From Crocosphaera sp. (GTDB lineage Bacteria; Cyanobacteriota; Cyanobacteriia; Cyanobacteriales; Microcystaceae), in contig JASJEA010000016.1 in NCBI GenBank assembly GCA_030064935.1, positions 1 to 35,794 on the forward strand: a DNA stretch of 35,794 bases. Reading direction: 5' to 3'. Of the stretch, positions 8,771 through 17,230 are shown piece after piece. A program made the translations under genes and the position numbers. How positions within the stretch are numbered: the stretch's first letter is position 1; each line of letters begins with the position of its first letter. The notes under the pieces are model-generated. The model saw only the letters and a list, made by a program, of their open reading frames with translations, was not told where the DNA came from and ran no database searches.

Positions 8771-10468
8771 CTAATCTTTAACTTTAAAAACAGAAATTTC
8801 TGACTGTAAAGCTTGAGCGGAATCATTCAATCTTTCGAGAACTAAATGGGTATCATGTAATGAATAAGCGGTTTGTTCAGAGCCTTCACTTAATTGTTCC
8901 ATTGCCTCTCGAATATGTTGTGCGCTACGGGATTGTTCGTCCATACTTTTACTGACTAATTCAAAGCGAGGGGTAATACGTTGTACCTGTTCAATGACTT
9001 GGGCAATTTGATGACTGATATTACCCACATCTTGCACACTACTACTTACTTCTTTATTAAATTTATCCATTTCCATCACCCCTGTAGAAACTGCAGATTG
9101 CATCTCTTTAACCATCTGTTCAATTTCCAAAGTTGCCACTGCAGTTTGGTCTGCTAAACGACGAATTTCTCTGGCAACAACAGCAAAACCAGCACCATAT
9201 TCTCCTGCTTTTTCGGCTTCAATCGCAGCATTTAAAGACAATAAATTGGTTTGATCAGCTACCTTGGTAATGGTTAAAACCACACTATTAATATTATGGG
9301 CTTTTTCACTCATAACTCCTAATTTAGAAGCAATAGAAGTGGTAGCTTCTGCCAATTGACGCATAGTCGTTTCCATTCTACCTAAATCATCTTGACCTTG
9401 GTTAGCGGCGGTGGCGGTACTTTGAGACAGTTCTGTAATTTGCTCCATTGTTTTTACTAATTCTTCTGAAGTATTAGCAATTTCTTGAGCCGTTGTTGTC
9501 ACTTCATTGGTTGAGGCAATTTGTTCGGTTAAAGTTGCTTCTAATTGTTTCCTAGATGCAGCCATTTGTGTCGTAGAACTGGTAATAGAAATCCCCGATT
9601 GTTGTACCTTAGAAATCAAAGAATTTAGGGTGTGAATCATTATTTTTAACGCTTCTAATAATTGACCGACTTCATCATGAGAAACAACTTCTAATTCTGC
9701 GGTTAAATTTCCCGCAGAAACTGCTTCAGCCAAATCAACTGCTTGCCCTAAAGATTGGGTAATGCTACGAGTAATCCAATACCCTAAACTGAGGATAGTA
9801 ATAATACTAATAATAAAAGTAATCGAAACAATATTAACTGTATTTTGTTGATGTTGTCTAGCAATTTTAGCTGACTCTTTAGATGAATTAACAACTTGAT
9901 CAACAAGGGCAACATTTTTATCTTTGAGTCCATCTTGAGAAGACTGAACTTTTGCCCCAATATTCTTTGCAGCAGCGATTTGCTCGCTATTAATTAGACT
10001 AAAAACTTCTTCGGCCTGAGTATTATAATTAATATGAGCTTGTTCATAATCATTTAAACTTCTGGCAATTTCTCTAAAATCCTCTTCATCTTTTTGATTA
10101 TTGGCAAGGTCGATTTGTTTTAAAATTAGACTCTGAGAGGATTCGATCGCCGTACGAACCCTACTTTGGTTATTGAGAAAGTTGGTACGAGATTGGTTAA
10201 AATTTGTTTTATTAGTAGGATTATTAGGACTATTAACCCCGGCAATATAAGCTTTCTCAAAGTTAAGAACTTGTTCGAGTTGATTTTCCTGCATTTGAAT
10301 CAAATTTTGAATCAAAGAAAGATCCTGTTCTGACATTTGTCTGACTTCAGCATACAATTTCGACATCCCTAACCAAGTAACAACTGCACCCACTCCCATA
10401 ATGACTGCTGAAAACACCAACAGCCCTAACAGTTTGGATTCAATGGTCATTGATTTATAAAACTTCAT
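8771..10468 (-). CDS. Methyl-accepting chemotaxis protein (WspA-like)
   Basis: 565 residues. Two membrane segments (about 13-33 and 210-232) flank a periplasmic helical sensor region. A HAMP domain (about 230-285) and a long cytoplasmic signalling coiled coil follow. The hairpin tip is readable as DQTNLLSLNAAIEAEKAG, followed by FAVVAREIRRLADQT, the part that docks CheA and CheW. A good ribosome-binding site (TAGGAATT before ATG) overlaps the cheR stop, 10 bases upstream, so co-translation with cheR is likely. The three-gene order cheW-cheR-mcp fits a Wsp-type sensory complex. No cheA, cheB or response regulator is present in the window. Confidence 0.95.
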   Translation of the reverse strand: MKFYKSMTIESKLLGLLVFSAVIMGVGAVVTWLGMSKLYAEVRQMSEQDLSLIQNLIQMQENQLEQVLNFEKAYIAGVNSPNNPTNKTNFNQSRTNFLNNQSRVRTAIESSQSLILKQIDLANNQKDEEDFREIARSLNDYEQAHINYNTQAEEVFSLINSEQIAAAKNIGAKVQSSQDGLKDKNVALVDQVVNSSKESAKIARQHQQNTVNIVSITFIISIITILSLGYWITRSITQSLGQAVDLAEAVSAGNLTAELEVVSHDEVGQLLEALKIMIHTLNSLISKVQQSGISITSSTTQMAASRKQLEATLTEQIASTNEVTTTAQEIANTSEELVKTMEQITELSQSTATAANQGQDDLGRMETTMRQLAEATTSIASKLGVMSEKAHNINSVVLTITKVADQTNLLSLNAAIEAEKAGEYGAGFAVVAREIRRLADQTAVATLEIEQMVKEMQSAVSTGVMEMDKFNKEVSSSVQDVGNISHQIAQVIEQVQRITPRFELVSKSMDEQSRSAQHIREAMEQLSEGSEQTAYSLHDTHLVLERLNDSAQALQSEISVFKVKD

Positions 10469-10478
10469 AATTCCTACC

Positions 10479-11675
10479 CTAAAGATTATCTAATCGTTGA
10501 ATGCGATTTTTAAGCACAGCAGCCCCTTTTGCATCTCCCTGATGCTCTCGCAGCAAAGCCAAATGAACTAACGCTTCACGATAATTGGGCCGCAGATAAA
10601 GGGCTTTCTGAAAGTATCGTTGGGCCTGTTCATTATCTCCCTGTGCTTGACAAATTTCTCCCCATAATAGATAACCAGCAGCATCAATGGGATTACGTTG
10701 GAGATAGTTTTGACAAGACTGGGCTGCTTCTTTTAATTGTCCCTGATTAGCGAATTGTTGTGCTATTTCTAAAGAAGAAAGTTGTTTTTTTTCCGGTTTT
10801 GCTAAAGATAGGGGTTGTTTTTTTTGTCGTTTAATCAGTGGGGAGGGTTTAACAGGTGGCAAACGATGAGGTGAAGGCTCTAAGACTTTTTGATAAGCAA
10901 ATGCAGAAGGATAATTCATAAAGCGAAAGGAAGGAGATTTAACTAAATTGCTTTCTGCTGCACCAACAAATAATAAGCCTCCATTGTCAAGCAACTGCTC
11001 TAAAGTTGTGAGAACACGATTGCGGGCTACTCCATCGAGATAAATCAACAGATGACGACAAAAAATAACATGATAGGGAGGATGAGTGGGCAACCAGGGG
11101 GAAAGAATATTTTTTGTCCTAAACTTAACTTGTTGACGAATAGACTCGCAGATTTGATAGTAATTCTGTCGAACCTCAAAAAATTGCTGATTTTCTACCC
11201 TGTCATGGGAACGAAAAGAATTTTTGCTATAAACTCCCTTTCTGGCTTTGGCTAAAGCTTTTTTACTAATATCGATCCCCTCTACCATAAATTGTTTTGA
11301 GGTTAGAGGAGAGTTGAGTAAAGTCATGGCAATAGAGTAAGGCTCCTCCCCCGTTGAACAAGGAATACTCAGTATTCTTAGAGTTTCTTGGGGATGGGTG
11401 GGTAGCCATTGGTTTTTAACATAATCTTGCAGACAAAAAAAAGCATTGCGATGACGAAAAAACCAAGTTTCCGGAACTACTACTTGTTCGACCAATTCCT
11501 GAAATTCTTGGGCTGAAGACTGCAAGCGTTTTAAATAGTCTGAGAGGTTATCGAGTCCACAAGCTTTTTGACGGCATTCTATAGCCTTGGTGAGTTGTCT
11601 TGAGCCTATTTTTCCCGAACCCAAGCCCATTTTTTGGGTAAGTAACTTTTCAATGCCTTGATATTTTTGATTCAT
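10479..11675 (-). CDS. CheR-type methyltransferase with C-terminal TPR (WspC-like)
   Basis: About 398 residues from ATG 11675, four bases after the cheW stop. An in-frame ATG at 11720 would overlap cheW by 41 bases, but homology to WspC begins at MNQKYQGIEKLL. The protein has a CheR N-terminal helical domain, a SAM-dependent methyltransferase domain (ILSIPCSTGEEPYS; FCRHLLIYLD) and, after a basic Pro-rich linker (about 270-300), TPR repeats including YLLWGEICQAQGDNEQAQRY. It would methylate glutamates of the MCP encoded next. TPR-bearing CheR proteins are typical of Wsp-type systems, where methylation needs no CheR-binding pentapeptide on the receptor; the MCP here ends SVFKVKD without such a motif. 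Confidence 0.92.
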   Translation of the reverse strand: MNQKYQGIEKLLTQKMGLGSGKIGSRQLTKAIECRQKACGLDNLSDYLKRLQSSAQEFQELVEQVVVPETWFFRHRNAFFCLQDYVKNQWLPTHPQETLRILSIPCSTGEEPYSIAMTLLNSPLTSKQFMVEGIDISKKALAKARKGVYSKNSFRSHDRVENQQFFEVRQNYYQICESIRQQVKFRTKNILSPWLPTHPPYHVIFCRHLLIYLDGVARNRVLTTLEQLLDNGGLLFVGAAESNLVKSPSFRFMNYPSAFAYQKVLEPSPHRLPPVKPSPLIKRQKKQPLSLAKPEKKQLSSLEIAQQFANQGQLKEAAQSCQNYLQRNPIDAAGYLLWGEICQAQGDNEQAQRYFQKALYLRPNYREALVHLALLREHQGDAKGAAVLKNRIQRLDNL

Positions 11676-11679
11676 GTGA

Positions 11680-12138
11680 TTATGTGCGATTTTCAGGCAA
11701 TAACCAGGTTCGTTGACCATCCGAAAGTAACCTATCCACTCTTAATCTTTGTATCATGCCATCTTTTTCGGGAATCATCTCCCCTAAGTAAGCGGCCAAG
11801 TCTGAATTGACTTCTGTGGAAATCCATTCGCTTTCGGGTTTATAGAGAGTATCTGTCACTCTTTCTGCCATCAGGCCAAGGTAGCGGGTTCTACCATCAG
11901 GCAGGGGATAATTTACTATGATAATGCGAGTGCTAAGACAATGGCGACAGGGATAATCCCCAATTAGGTAACATAAATCAATAGCAGGCACTATTTTACT
12001 GCGATAGTTAAATACCCCGGCTACATATTTGGGAGCTTGGTAAAGCTTTCTTAGGTCAAGTTGTGGAATAATCTCGACAATTTGTTTACTGTCGATGGCG
12101 TATCTTTCATCACCAAGATGAAATATGAGTAAGAGCAT
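11680..12138 (-). CDS. CheW-like coupling protein (WspB-like)
   Basis: 152 residues with the CheW fold: LLIFHLGDERYAIDSKQIVE at the start, then VAGVFNYRSKIVPAIDL, the usual CheW signature region. The order and layout resemble WspB, with WspC-like cheR directly downstream (4-base gap). CheW proteins link receptors to the CheA kinase, which is not encoded here. Its ATG at 12136-12138 touches the first unit of a 133-base heptamer array, so the bases that should hold a ribosome-binding site are CCCC-rich repeat units and no Shine-Dalgarno sequence is visible. Translation may depend on coupling or on the repeat itself. Confidence 0.9.
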   Translation of the reverse strand: MLLLIFHLGDERYAIDSKQIVEIIPQLDLRKLYQAPKYVAGVFNYRSKIVPAIDLCYLIGDYPCRHCLSTRIIIVNYPLPDGRTRYLGLMAERVTDTLYKPESEWISTEVNSDLAAYLGEMIPEKDGMIQRLRVDRLLSDGQRTWLLPENRT

Positions 12139-12271
12139 GGGGAATGGGGAATGGGGAATTGAGAATGGGGAATGGGGAATTGAGAATGGGGAATGGGGAA
12201 TTGAGAATGGGGAATTGAGAATTGAGAATGGGGAATGGGGAATTGAGAATTGAGAATTGAGAATTGAGAAT
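12139..12271. repeat. Heptanucleotide tandem array, 19 units of two variants
   Basis: Exactly 19 perfect 7-mers with no interruption: ten GGGGAAT (A) and nine TGAGAAT (B), in the order AAABAABAABABBAABBBB. It belongs to the cyanobacterial class of short tandemly repeated sequences. It begins at the base next to the cheW start codon and therefore forms the cheW 5' leader. On the minus strand an open frame runs through the whole array (about 12301 to 12110, TTG at best), out of frame with cheW. Confidence 0.95.
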
Positions 12272-12533
12272 GGGCAGAAAAAATAAGTTATAAAGTCTCA
12301 ATTAATCTATTTAAAGTTCGCTCTGAAACATAAACTTTACTGGTATTATGACAACAGTTTTTATCTCAATAGAGGAACAATGAAAATCAAGATCACCCCC
12401 ACACTGAACTTAATGAAAATAGTGATAGACATAATTTAAAACTTTGACGATATGAGGGAAGCATGGAAACTAATCAAGGGAAAACGACAACATTTAAGAT
12501 AGAATAGTCGAGATTTAAAGTGAGGAGTGCATT
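12272..12533. promoter_or_regulatory. Divergent intergenic region between cheW and the GHL10 gene
   Basis: Both the cheW operon promoter (reading left) and the GHL10 gene promoter (reading right) should lie here. A 19-residue ORF (12380-12439, +) has a fair GAGGAAC ribosome-binding site, but no known family is evident. No clear -35/-10 pair could be picked by eye. Confidence 0.4.
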
Positions 12534-15251
12534 GTGTTGAGGAAAGTCAAGTGGAAAGAAAATAAACTTTTGGGGATAAAAACCGTCATTTTTTCCTCAA
12601 AATCCCTATTAAGACTATTATCATCTACCATTGTCTATAGTTTACTCATAACCCCTTCCCATGCACTCCTGGGAAAAGTTGGGGTAGTAAGAAGTCCTGA
12701 AAACCAACAGCAATGGGTATCTATTCGTAACCGTCTCTTAGCTACTAACATCCAATTTTGTATCATTGAAGCAGAAGAATGGACAACATTAGAAGACCTC
12801 AGAAACGTCCGTACTTTGTTCTTACCAAACGTTGAAACCATCACCGGACAACAAGCAGAAGCCTTGCAAAGCTGGGTACAAGGAGGCGGCAATCTTATTG
12901 TCTCAGGTCCAACGGCCAATCTTTCAGAATCATCGGTTAGAAGCGATTTACAGGCCCTTTTTGGAGCTTATTGGGGTTTTACTAACTCTCGCCCCTCTAG
13001 TTTAACAGTGGAAGATACGTCTCAATTTCCCCTAGTTAAACCGAGCAACCTCAATGAGAGTTTAGTGGGAGGTGTGATCATCCCCAGTTCCCTGACAGCG
13101 CAAACGGTAGCTGTCTGGTTGACAGAAGACAATCCTCCTGGTGTGGTGGTTAATGAACAGATTACCTTCTTAGGCTGGCGTTGGGGTGTTGAGGGGGTTA
13201 CCTCGGCTACCTTCGATTTGAGTTGGTTAAAAGCAGTTTTAAATCGTTACGGAATCAGCGAAAACAATCAATTGACGGTCGAATCTTCACCGGATCAAGA
13301 TCCCTTTGCCATTCCTTCGTGTAACTTAGTTAATTTGACCCCAAAGTCTCCCCCCTTCCCAATTTTACCCCCTGTTTTTATCCCTGAATCGGAAGAAGTT
13401 CCCTCACAAAGCGATCCTCAATTGGATAACGAACCGATCATAGAAATAGATCCGGATCTCTCTCCTGACTCCTCTGTTCCTTCTTCAAACCTAATTAGCG
13501 ATCGCAGTTCTTCGAGTTTTCGCTATGCCAAACTTTCTCCTGGGCAGGTGCAAACCATGACGGAAGAGTTATCCAATCTCATAGTTCGTTTTGAAAGTAC
13601 CCTTTTTGCAGCCCAAGTTCACAGCCAAACGTCTCCCCTCTCTTTGCGTGAGTCTCAAGAAGCGGTGAGAGATGCGAAAATTAGCTTAGAAAACTTTAAG
13701 AAATTAGTCAGTCAACGACAATATACCCAGGCTCGACAACTGTGGTTAAAAGCCCGTCGTAACCTCTGGGATCATTATCCAACAGATAGTCAATTTACTC
13801 AGCCGGAAGTACGAGCCATGTGGTTAGATCGGGGTAGTATTGTCAAAACCCGATCAGAGGCAGAGTTAGCGGTTTTATTTGATCGTATGGCCCAAGCGGG
13901 TATTAATACAGTGTTTATGGAAACGGTTAACGCAAGTTATCCTATTTACCCCAGTCGTGTGGCCCCAGAACAAAATCCCTTAACTAAGGGTTGGGACCCA
14001 CTCAAAGCGGCGGTGAAATTAGCCCATGAACGGAATATGGAACTTCATGCTTGGGTGTGGATCTTTGCTGCTGCTAACCAAGGTCATAATAAAGTTTTAG
14101 AGTTGCCAGAGGACTATTTAGGTCCAGTTTTGTCTCGTAACCCTGATTGGGGAGTGATGGATCAAGATGGCAATTATTTTGATCAGGGTCAACAATTTAA
14201 AAAGGCATTTCTTGACCCAGCTAATCCTAGAGTACAAAAATATTTATTATCTTTATTGGATGAAATTGCCCGCAATTATGATGTAGATGGCATTCAGTTT
14301 GATTACATTCGTTATCCATTTCAACAACCTCAAATCAATCAAACTTTTGGTTATAGTAAGTCCTCTCGTTATTTGTTTAAAGAAATGAGCGGGGTTGATC
14401 CCATCGAAATTTCCCCAAGTCATCCCTTATGGAATGAATGGACAGGGTTTCGCATTCGTCAAATTGATAGTTTTGTTGCCACTGCTTCTAGTCACCTAAA
14501 AAAGATTAATCCTGACTTGATTATTTCTGCTTCAGTCTTTCCTATTGAACGACGGGATCGTTTATTTCGTCTGCAACAAAATTGGGAAGAATGGATGGAA
14601 CAGGGATGGGTAGATATAATTGTTTTAATGACTTATGCCTTGGACACTGGAAACTTGGAAGAACGTACCAAATTATTGTTTAATGAGAGTTTACCCAAGT
14701 CTTCTTTAGTCATTCCTGGCCTAAGATTATTAAAGGTTCCCGATCCGGTGACGATTGACCAATTACAATTGGTTCGTAGTATGCCCATTAGTGGGTTTTC
14801 TCTGTTTGCAACGGAAAATTTGACCCCTTCTTTACAAAGTATCCTCAGTAGGATTCAACTTCCAAAAACCCGTCAACCTTTACCTTATCGTCAACCATTT
14901 CAAACTGCTTTACTGCGTTATCAAGCTCTACAAAAAGAGTGGGATTTTTGGGCTAATCAAAAACAGCAAAAAGTTGATAAAAATACCTTGAAAAAAATTA
15001 ATGATCAAAGTAATCAATTAGGGTTAGTATTGGAACAGGTATCTGCCAACCCATCCCCTCCCAATATCAGATTAGCTCAACAAAGTTTAAGGCAATTTAA
15101 ACAACGATTTCCCAACTGGATGAGAAGTCATAAACAAGTTAATTTTCATCAAATTAAAGTGTGGGAAAATCAGCTAAAAACCTTAGAAAAATTATTAGTC
15201 TATGGAGAAAGAAAAATGATTGAACAGGAAAAAATGAAAAGATTTCGGTAG
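12534..15251 (+). CDS. Exported GHL10 (family 10 glycosyl hydrolase-like) protein
   Basis: 905 residues starting at GTG 12534, supported by GAGGAG at 12522-12527 with six-base spacing. A signal or anchor segment covers about residues 27-45. Residues 46-155 resemble a glutamine-amidotransferase-like or sugar-binding fold (LFLPNVETITGQQAEALQSW, then GGGNLIVSGPTA). A Pro/Ser/Asp-rich linker (about 265-330) and a helical region (about 340-425) follow. The GHL10 domain covers about 430-740, with VRAMWLDRGS, ELHAWVWIFAA, VDGIQFDYIRYP and IIVLMTYALD, matching the TIM barrel of the DUF187 family. The tail is helical. The likely role is breakdown or remodelling of an envelope polysaccharide; substrate unknown. 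The fusion order is typical of cyanobacterial members. Confidence 0.88.
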   Translation: MLRKVKWKENKLLGIKTVIFSSKSLLRLLSSTIVYSLLITPSHALLGKVGVVRSPENQQQWVSIRNRLLATNIQFCIIEAEEWTTLEDLRNVRTLFLPNVETITGQQAEALQSWVQGGGNLIVSGPTANLSESSVRSDLQALFGAYWGFTNSRPSSLTVEDTSQFPLVKPSNLNESLVGGVIIPSSLTAQTVAVWLTEDNPPGVVVNEQITFLGWRWGVEGVTSATFDLSWLKAVLNRYGISENNQLTVESSPDQDPFAIPSCNLVNLTPKSPPFPILPPVFIPESEEVPSQSDPQLDNEPIIEIDPDLSPDSSVPSSNLISDRSSSSFRYAKLSPGQVQTMTEELSNLIVRFESTLFAAQVHSQTSPLSLRESQEAVRDAKISLENFKKLVSQRQYTQARQLWLKARRNLWDHYPTDSQFTQPEVRAMWLDRGSIVKTRSEAELAVLFDRMAQAGINTVFMETVNASYPIYPSRVAPEQNPLTKGWDPLKAAVKLAHERNMELHAWVWIFAAANQGHNKVLELPEDYLGPVLSRNPDWGVMDQDGNYFDQGQQFKKAFLDPANPRVQKYLLSLLDEIARNYDVDGIQFDYIRYPFQQPQINQTFGYSKSSRYLFKEMSGVDPIEISPSHPLWNEWTGFRIRQIDSFVATASSHLKKINPDLIISASVFPIERRDRLFRLQQNWEEWMEQGWVDIIVLMTYALDTGNLEERTKLLFNESLPKSSLVIPGLRLLKVPDPVTIDQLQLVRSMPISGFSLFATENLTPSLQSILSRIQLPKTRQPLPYRQPFQTALLRYQALQKEWDFWANQKQQKVDKNTLKKINDQSNQLGLVLEQVSANPSPPNIRLAQQSLRQFKQRFPNWMRSHKQVNFHQIKVWENQLKTLEKLLVYGERKMIEQEKMKRFR

Positions 15252-15337
15252 TCTTCTTACCAGAATAATTTTAGATTTATTAATGAGTTATGTGTTGTGA
15301 AATCAACTTATTAGCAAGTTGTAAAAATCAAAAAACA

Positions 15338-16633
15338 ATGCAAGAATCTATCTTCAGAAAAACAGCTATTCCTATTATTTTTAGTAGTCTTATCTTAGTC
15401 ATTATTTTTGGAGTCTTATGGATTCGAGATAGGAATAGAATAACCACTTTAACCCTATTTACAGGCAGTGAAAGCGGACAATATTATGCTTTTGGTCAAG
15501 CTTTGGCTAAAGTAATTGATAAGCATAATTCCCGTATTAAAATTGAGGTCAAAAAAAGTAAAGGATCGTTAGAAAATGTTCAACAACTGGATGAGAAAAA
15601 AGCTGACTTAGCCTTACTTCAAAGTGATACCATTATTAGCTCTTCTACTAAAGCTGTTAGCTTTCTTTTTCCTGAATTATTCCACTTAATTGTCCATAAA
15701 GATGCCAATATTAATAGGATTAATGATCTAGAAGGAAAAAGAATTGCTTTGATGCCTGAAAAAAGTGGCTCTTATGCTATGTTTTGGGCATTACAAGATC
15801 ACTATCAACTCGATATTGATCAACTCGAAACCACTCCTTTGTCTCCTTTTGAAGCTCATAAAGCATTAAATAATAGAGAGGTTGATGCGTTATTTCAGGT
15901 TATTTCTTTAGAAAATCCTGCGGTGGTTCAATTACTAAAAAATACCCAACTCAAACTAATAGGTATTGATCAAGGATCAGCTTTACAATTAGATGTTCCT
16001 ACTTTAGAAGTTATGTCTATTCCTAAAGGTGCTTATCATGGAGGAATTCCCATTCCACCTGAAGATTTACCTGGGATCGGAGTACGAGCAGTTTTAGTCA
16101 CAAGGAAACAGATTAATCGAGAAATAATTTTTGAAATTACCCGTATTTTATACGAAGCGAGGAATGATTTAGTAAAAGAATTTTTACCCGCAGCAATGAT
16201 AGATGAAGCGAATAGTGTTGATAATCATCGAACTTTAGGGTTTTCATTTCATCCTGGTGCATTGGACTATTATAATAAAGGAAATCCCAGTTTTATTGTA
16301 GAATATGCTGAACCTATAGGATTATTTGTGTCTGTTTCAATGTTAATCATATCAGGGATTTGGCAACTCCGTTTATGGTTAGCAGGTAAACAAAAAAATA
16401 GAGCAGATTTATATAATTTACAACTGTTACAAATGATTGATGAGATTCAAACGATAGAAACTTTAGAGCAGTTAGCTAAGGTTAAATATCAGCTATTAGA
16501 AATGTTAGATAAAGTGATTATTGATTTAGATAAAGATTTGATTAGTCCTCAATCTTTTCAGTCTTTTACCTTTCCTTGGCAAGTTGCTTTATTAACTCTT
16601 CACCAAAGAGAAAATTTATTAATGAGACTTTAG
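15338..16633 (+). CDS. Membrane-anchored TAXI-type TRAP solute-binding protein
   Basis: About 431 residues from ATG 15338; an alternative ATG at 15290 adds 16 residues. Neither has a clear ribosome-binding site. An N-terminal membrane segment is followed by a TAXI-family binding domain (LTLFTGSESGQYYAFGQALA, then DLALLQSDT, EGKRIALMPEKSGSY and TEVMSIP-like strands). The C-terminus adds a second membrane segment (about residues 335-355) and a helical cytoplasmic tail of about 75 residues. Classical TAXI proteins are free periplasmic subunits working with a TRAP permease; none is encoded nearby. This protein may instead be a tethered sensor or serve a distant permease. It follows the GHL10 gene by 86 bases and could share its transcript. 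Confidence 0.82.
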   Translation: MQESIFRKTAIPIIFSSLILVIIFGVLWIRDRNRITTLTLFTGSESGQYYAFGQALAKVIDKHNSRIKIEVKKSKGSLENVQQLDEKKADLALLQSDTIISSSTKAVSFLFPELFHLIVHKDANINRINDLEGKRIALMPEKSGSYAMFWALQDHYQLDIDQLETTPLSPFEAHKALNNREVDALFQVISLENPAVVQLLKNTQLKLIGIDQGSALQLDVPTLEVMSIPKGAYHGGIPIPPEDLPGIGVRAVLVTRKQINREIIFEITRILYEARNDLVKEFLPAAMIDEANSVDNHRTLGFSFHPGALDYYNKGNPSFIVEYAEPIGLFVSVSMLIISGIWQLRLWLAGKQKNRADLYNLQLLQMIDEIQTIETLEQLAKVKYQLLEMLDKVIIDLDKDLISPQSFQSFTFPWQVALLTLHQRENLLMRL

Positions 16634-16734
16634 CTAATTTAAAGCCCAAATATAGCCAAGACACTAGCATTATTCTTTAACCAATTATAAAATTGAATGT
16701 TAAATGGATACACCAATCCTATGAGAAATAGATG

Positions 16735-16899
16735 TTAGGAAAAAATCAATTGTTGCCCAGAAAATAATCTTGATACCATCAACATAATTTTCTCCTGAAA
16801 AGTACAATGAGCAGCTAATTTTACTAAAGTTATTCTCACAGAAACAATAACTTTACCCGTCCCCAATCTTGTTTCTTCGGCAGAAGCCTGAACTGGAGT
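16735..16899 (-). pseudogene. Possible remnant of an unidentified gene
   Basis: The minus strand is open for about 54 codons (TPVQASAEETRLGTGKVIVS ... SGQQLIFS, then TAA), bounded upstream by a stop. The alternating hydrophobic pattern looks protein-like, but no family is recognised and no start codon or ribosome-binding site is apparent. It could be chance. Confidence 0.25.
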
Positions 16900-17108
16900 T
16901 TAGACTAAACACTCATACTGTATAGTCTAGTCTAACAATGCTTTTAACTCTTACCTCCTGATTTCTAAAGCCTCTTTTTGTGTACAATAAATATAGCCAT
17001 TTTTGCCGATTTTTAACACCCTATCAGGGTTCAAAGAAAGTCACAGACTGTATTTTAAATTTTCCGACAGGTCTAATGGAGTGGAAAGCGTGTCGAAAAC
17101 AGCACCTA

Positions 17109-17133
17109 GGGGGTATGGTAGACTCCATCCCCC
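17109..17133 (+). other. GC-rich hairpin in the leader of the FkbM gene
   Basis: A nine-pair stem with one bulged T (GGGGG-T-ATGG / CCATCCCCC) and a six-base loop, about 100 bases before the FkbM start codon. There is no T-run, so it is not a standard terminator. It may be a transcript structure or the end of a decayed mobile element. Confidence 0.4.
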
Positions 17134-17230
17134 ATATAAATAAGATGAGCGATCAGCGAATTCGATTAAGCAAATAGGTTAAACTAAGAAAAACTAAAAA
17201 ATATTAGTAATGTAAGGAGAATTAAACTTT

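Larger units (their letters stand above)
16634..17230. other. Intergenic region with a possible gene remnant and hairpins
   Basis: About 600 bases without a supported gene. A minus-strand open frame at 16735-16899 (see separate entry) may be a gene remnant. TAGACTA (16901-16907) and TAGTCTA (16923-16929) form a short inverted repeat. Bases 17109-17133 form a GC-rich hairpin (GGGGG-T-ATGG, loop TAGACT, CCATCCCCC). A 65-codon + frame at 16980-17177 covers that hairpin and is not convincing as a gene. The end holds the ribosome-binding site for the FkbM gene. Confidence 0.5.

Noticed and set aside
12139-12271. Regular repeat that could be taken for a CRISPR array
   Set aside because: The units are 7 bases with no spacers and no cas genes are near; it is a heptamer tandem repeat.
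12110-12301. 63-codon minus-strand frame through the heptamer array as a gene
   Set aside because: It is made almost wholly of repeat units, starts only at TTG and has no ribosome-binding site; kept as a regulatory curiosity only.
16980-17177. 65-codon + frame before the FkbM gene
   Set aside because: It spans a strong hairpin, has no ribosome-binding site and resembles no family.
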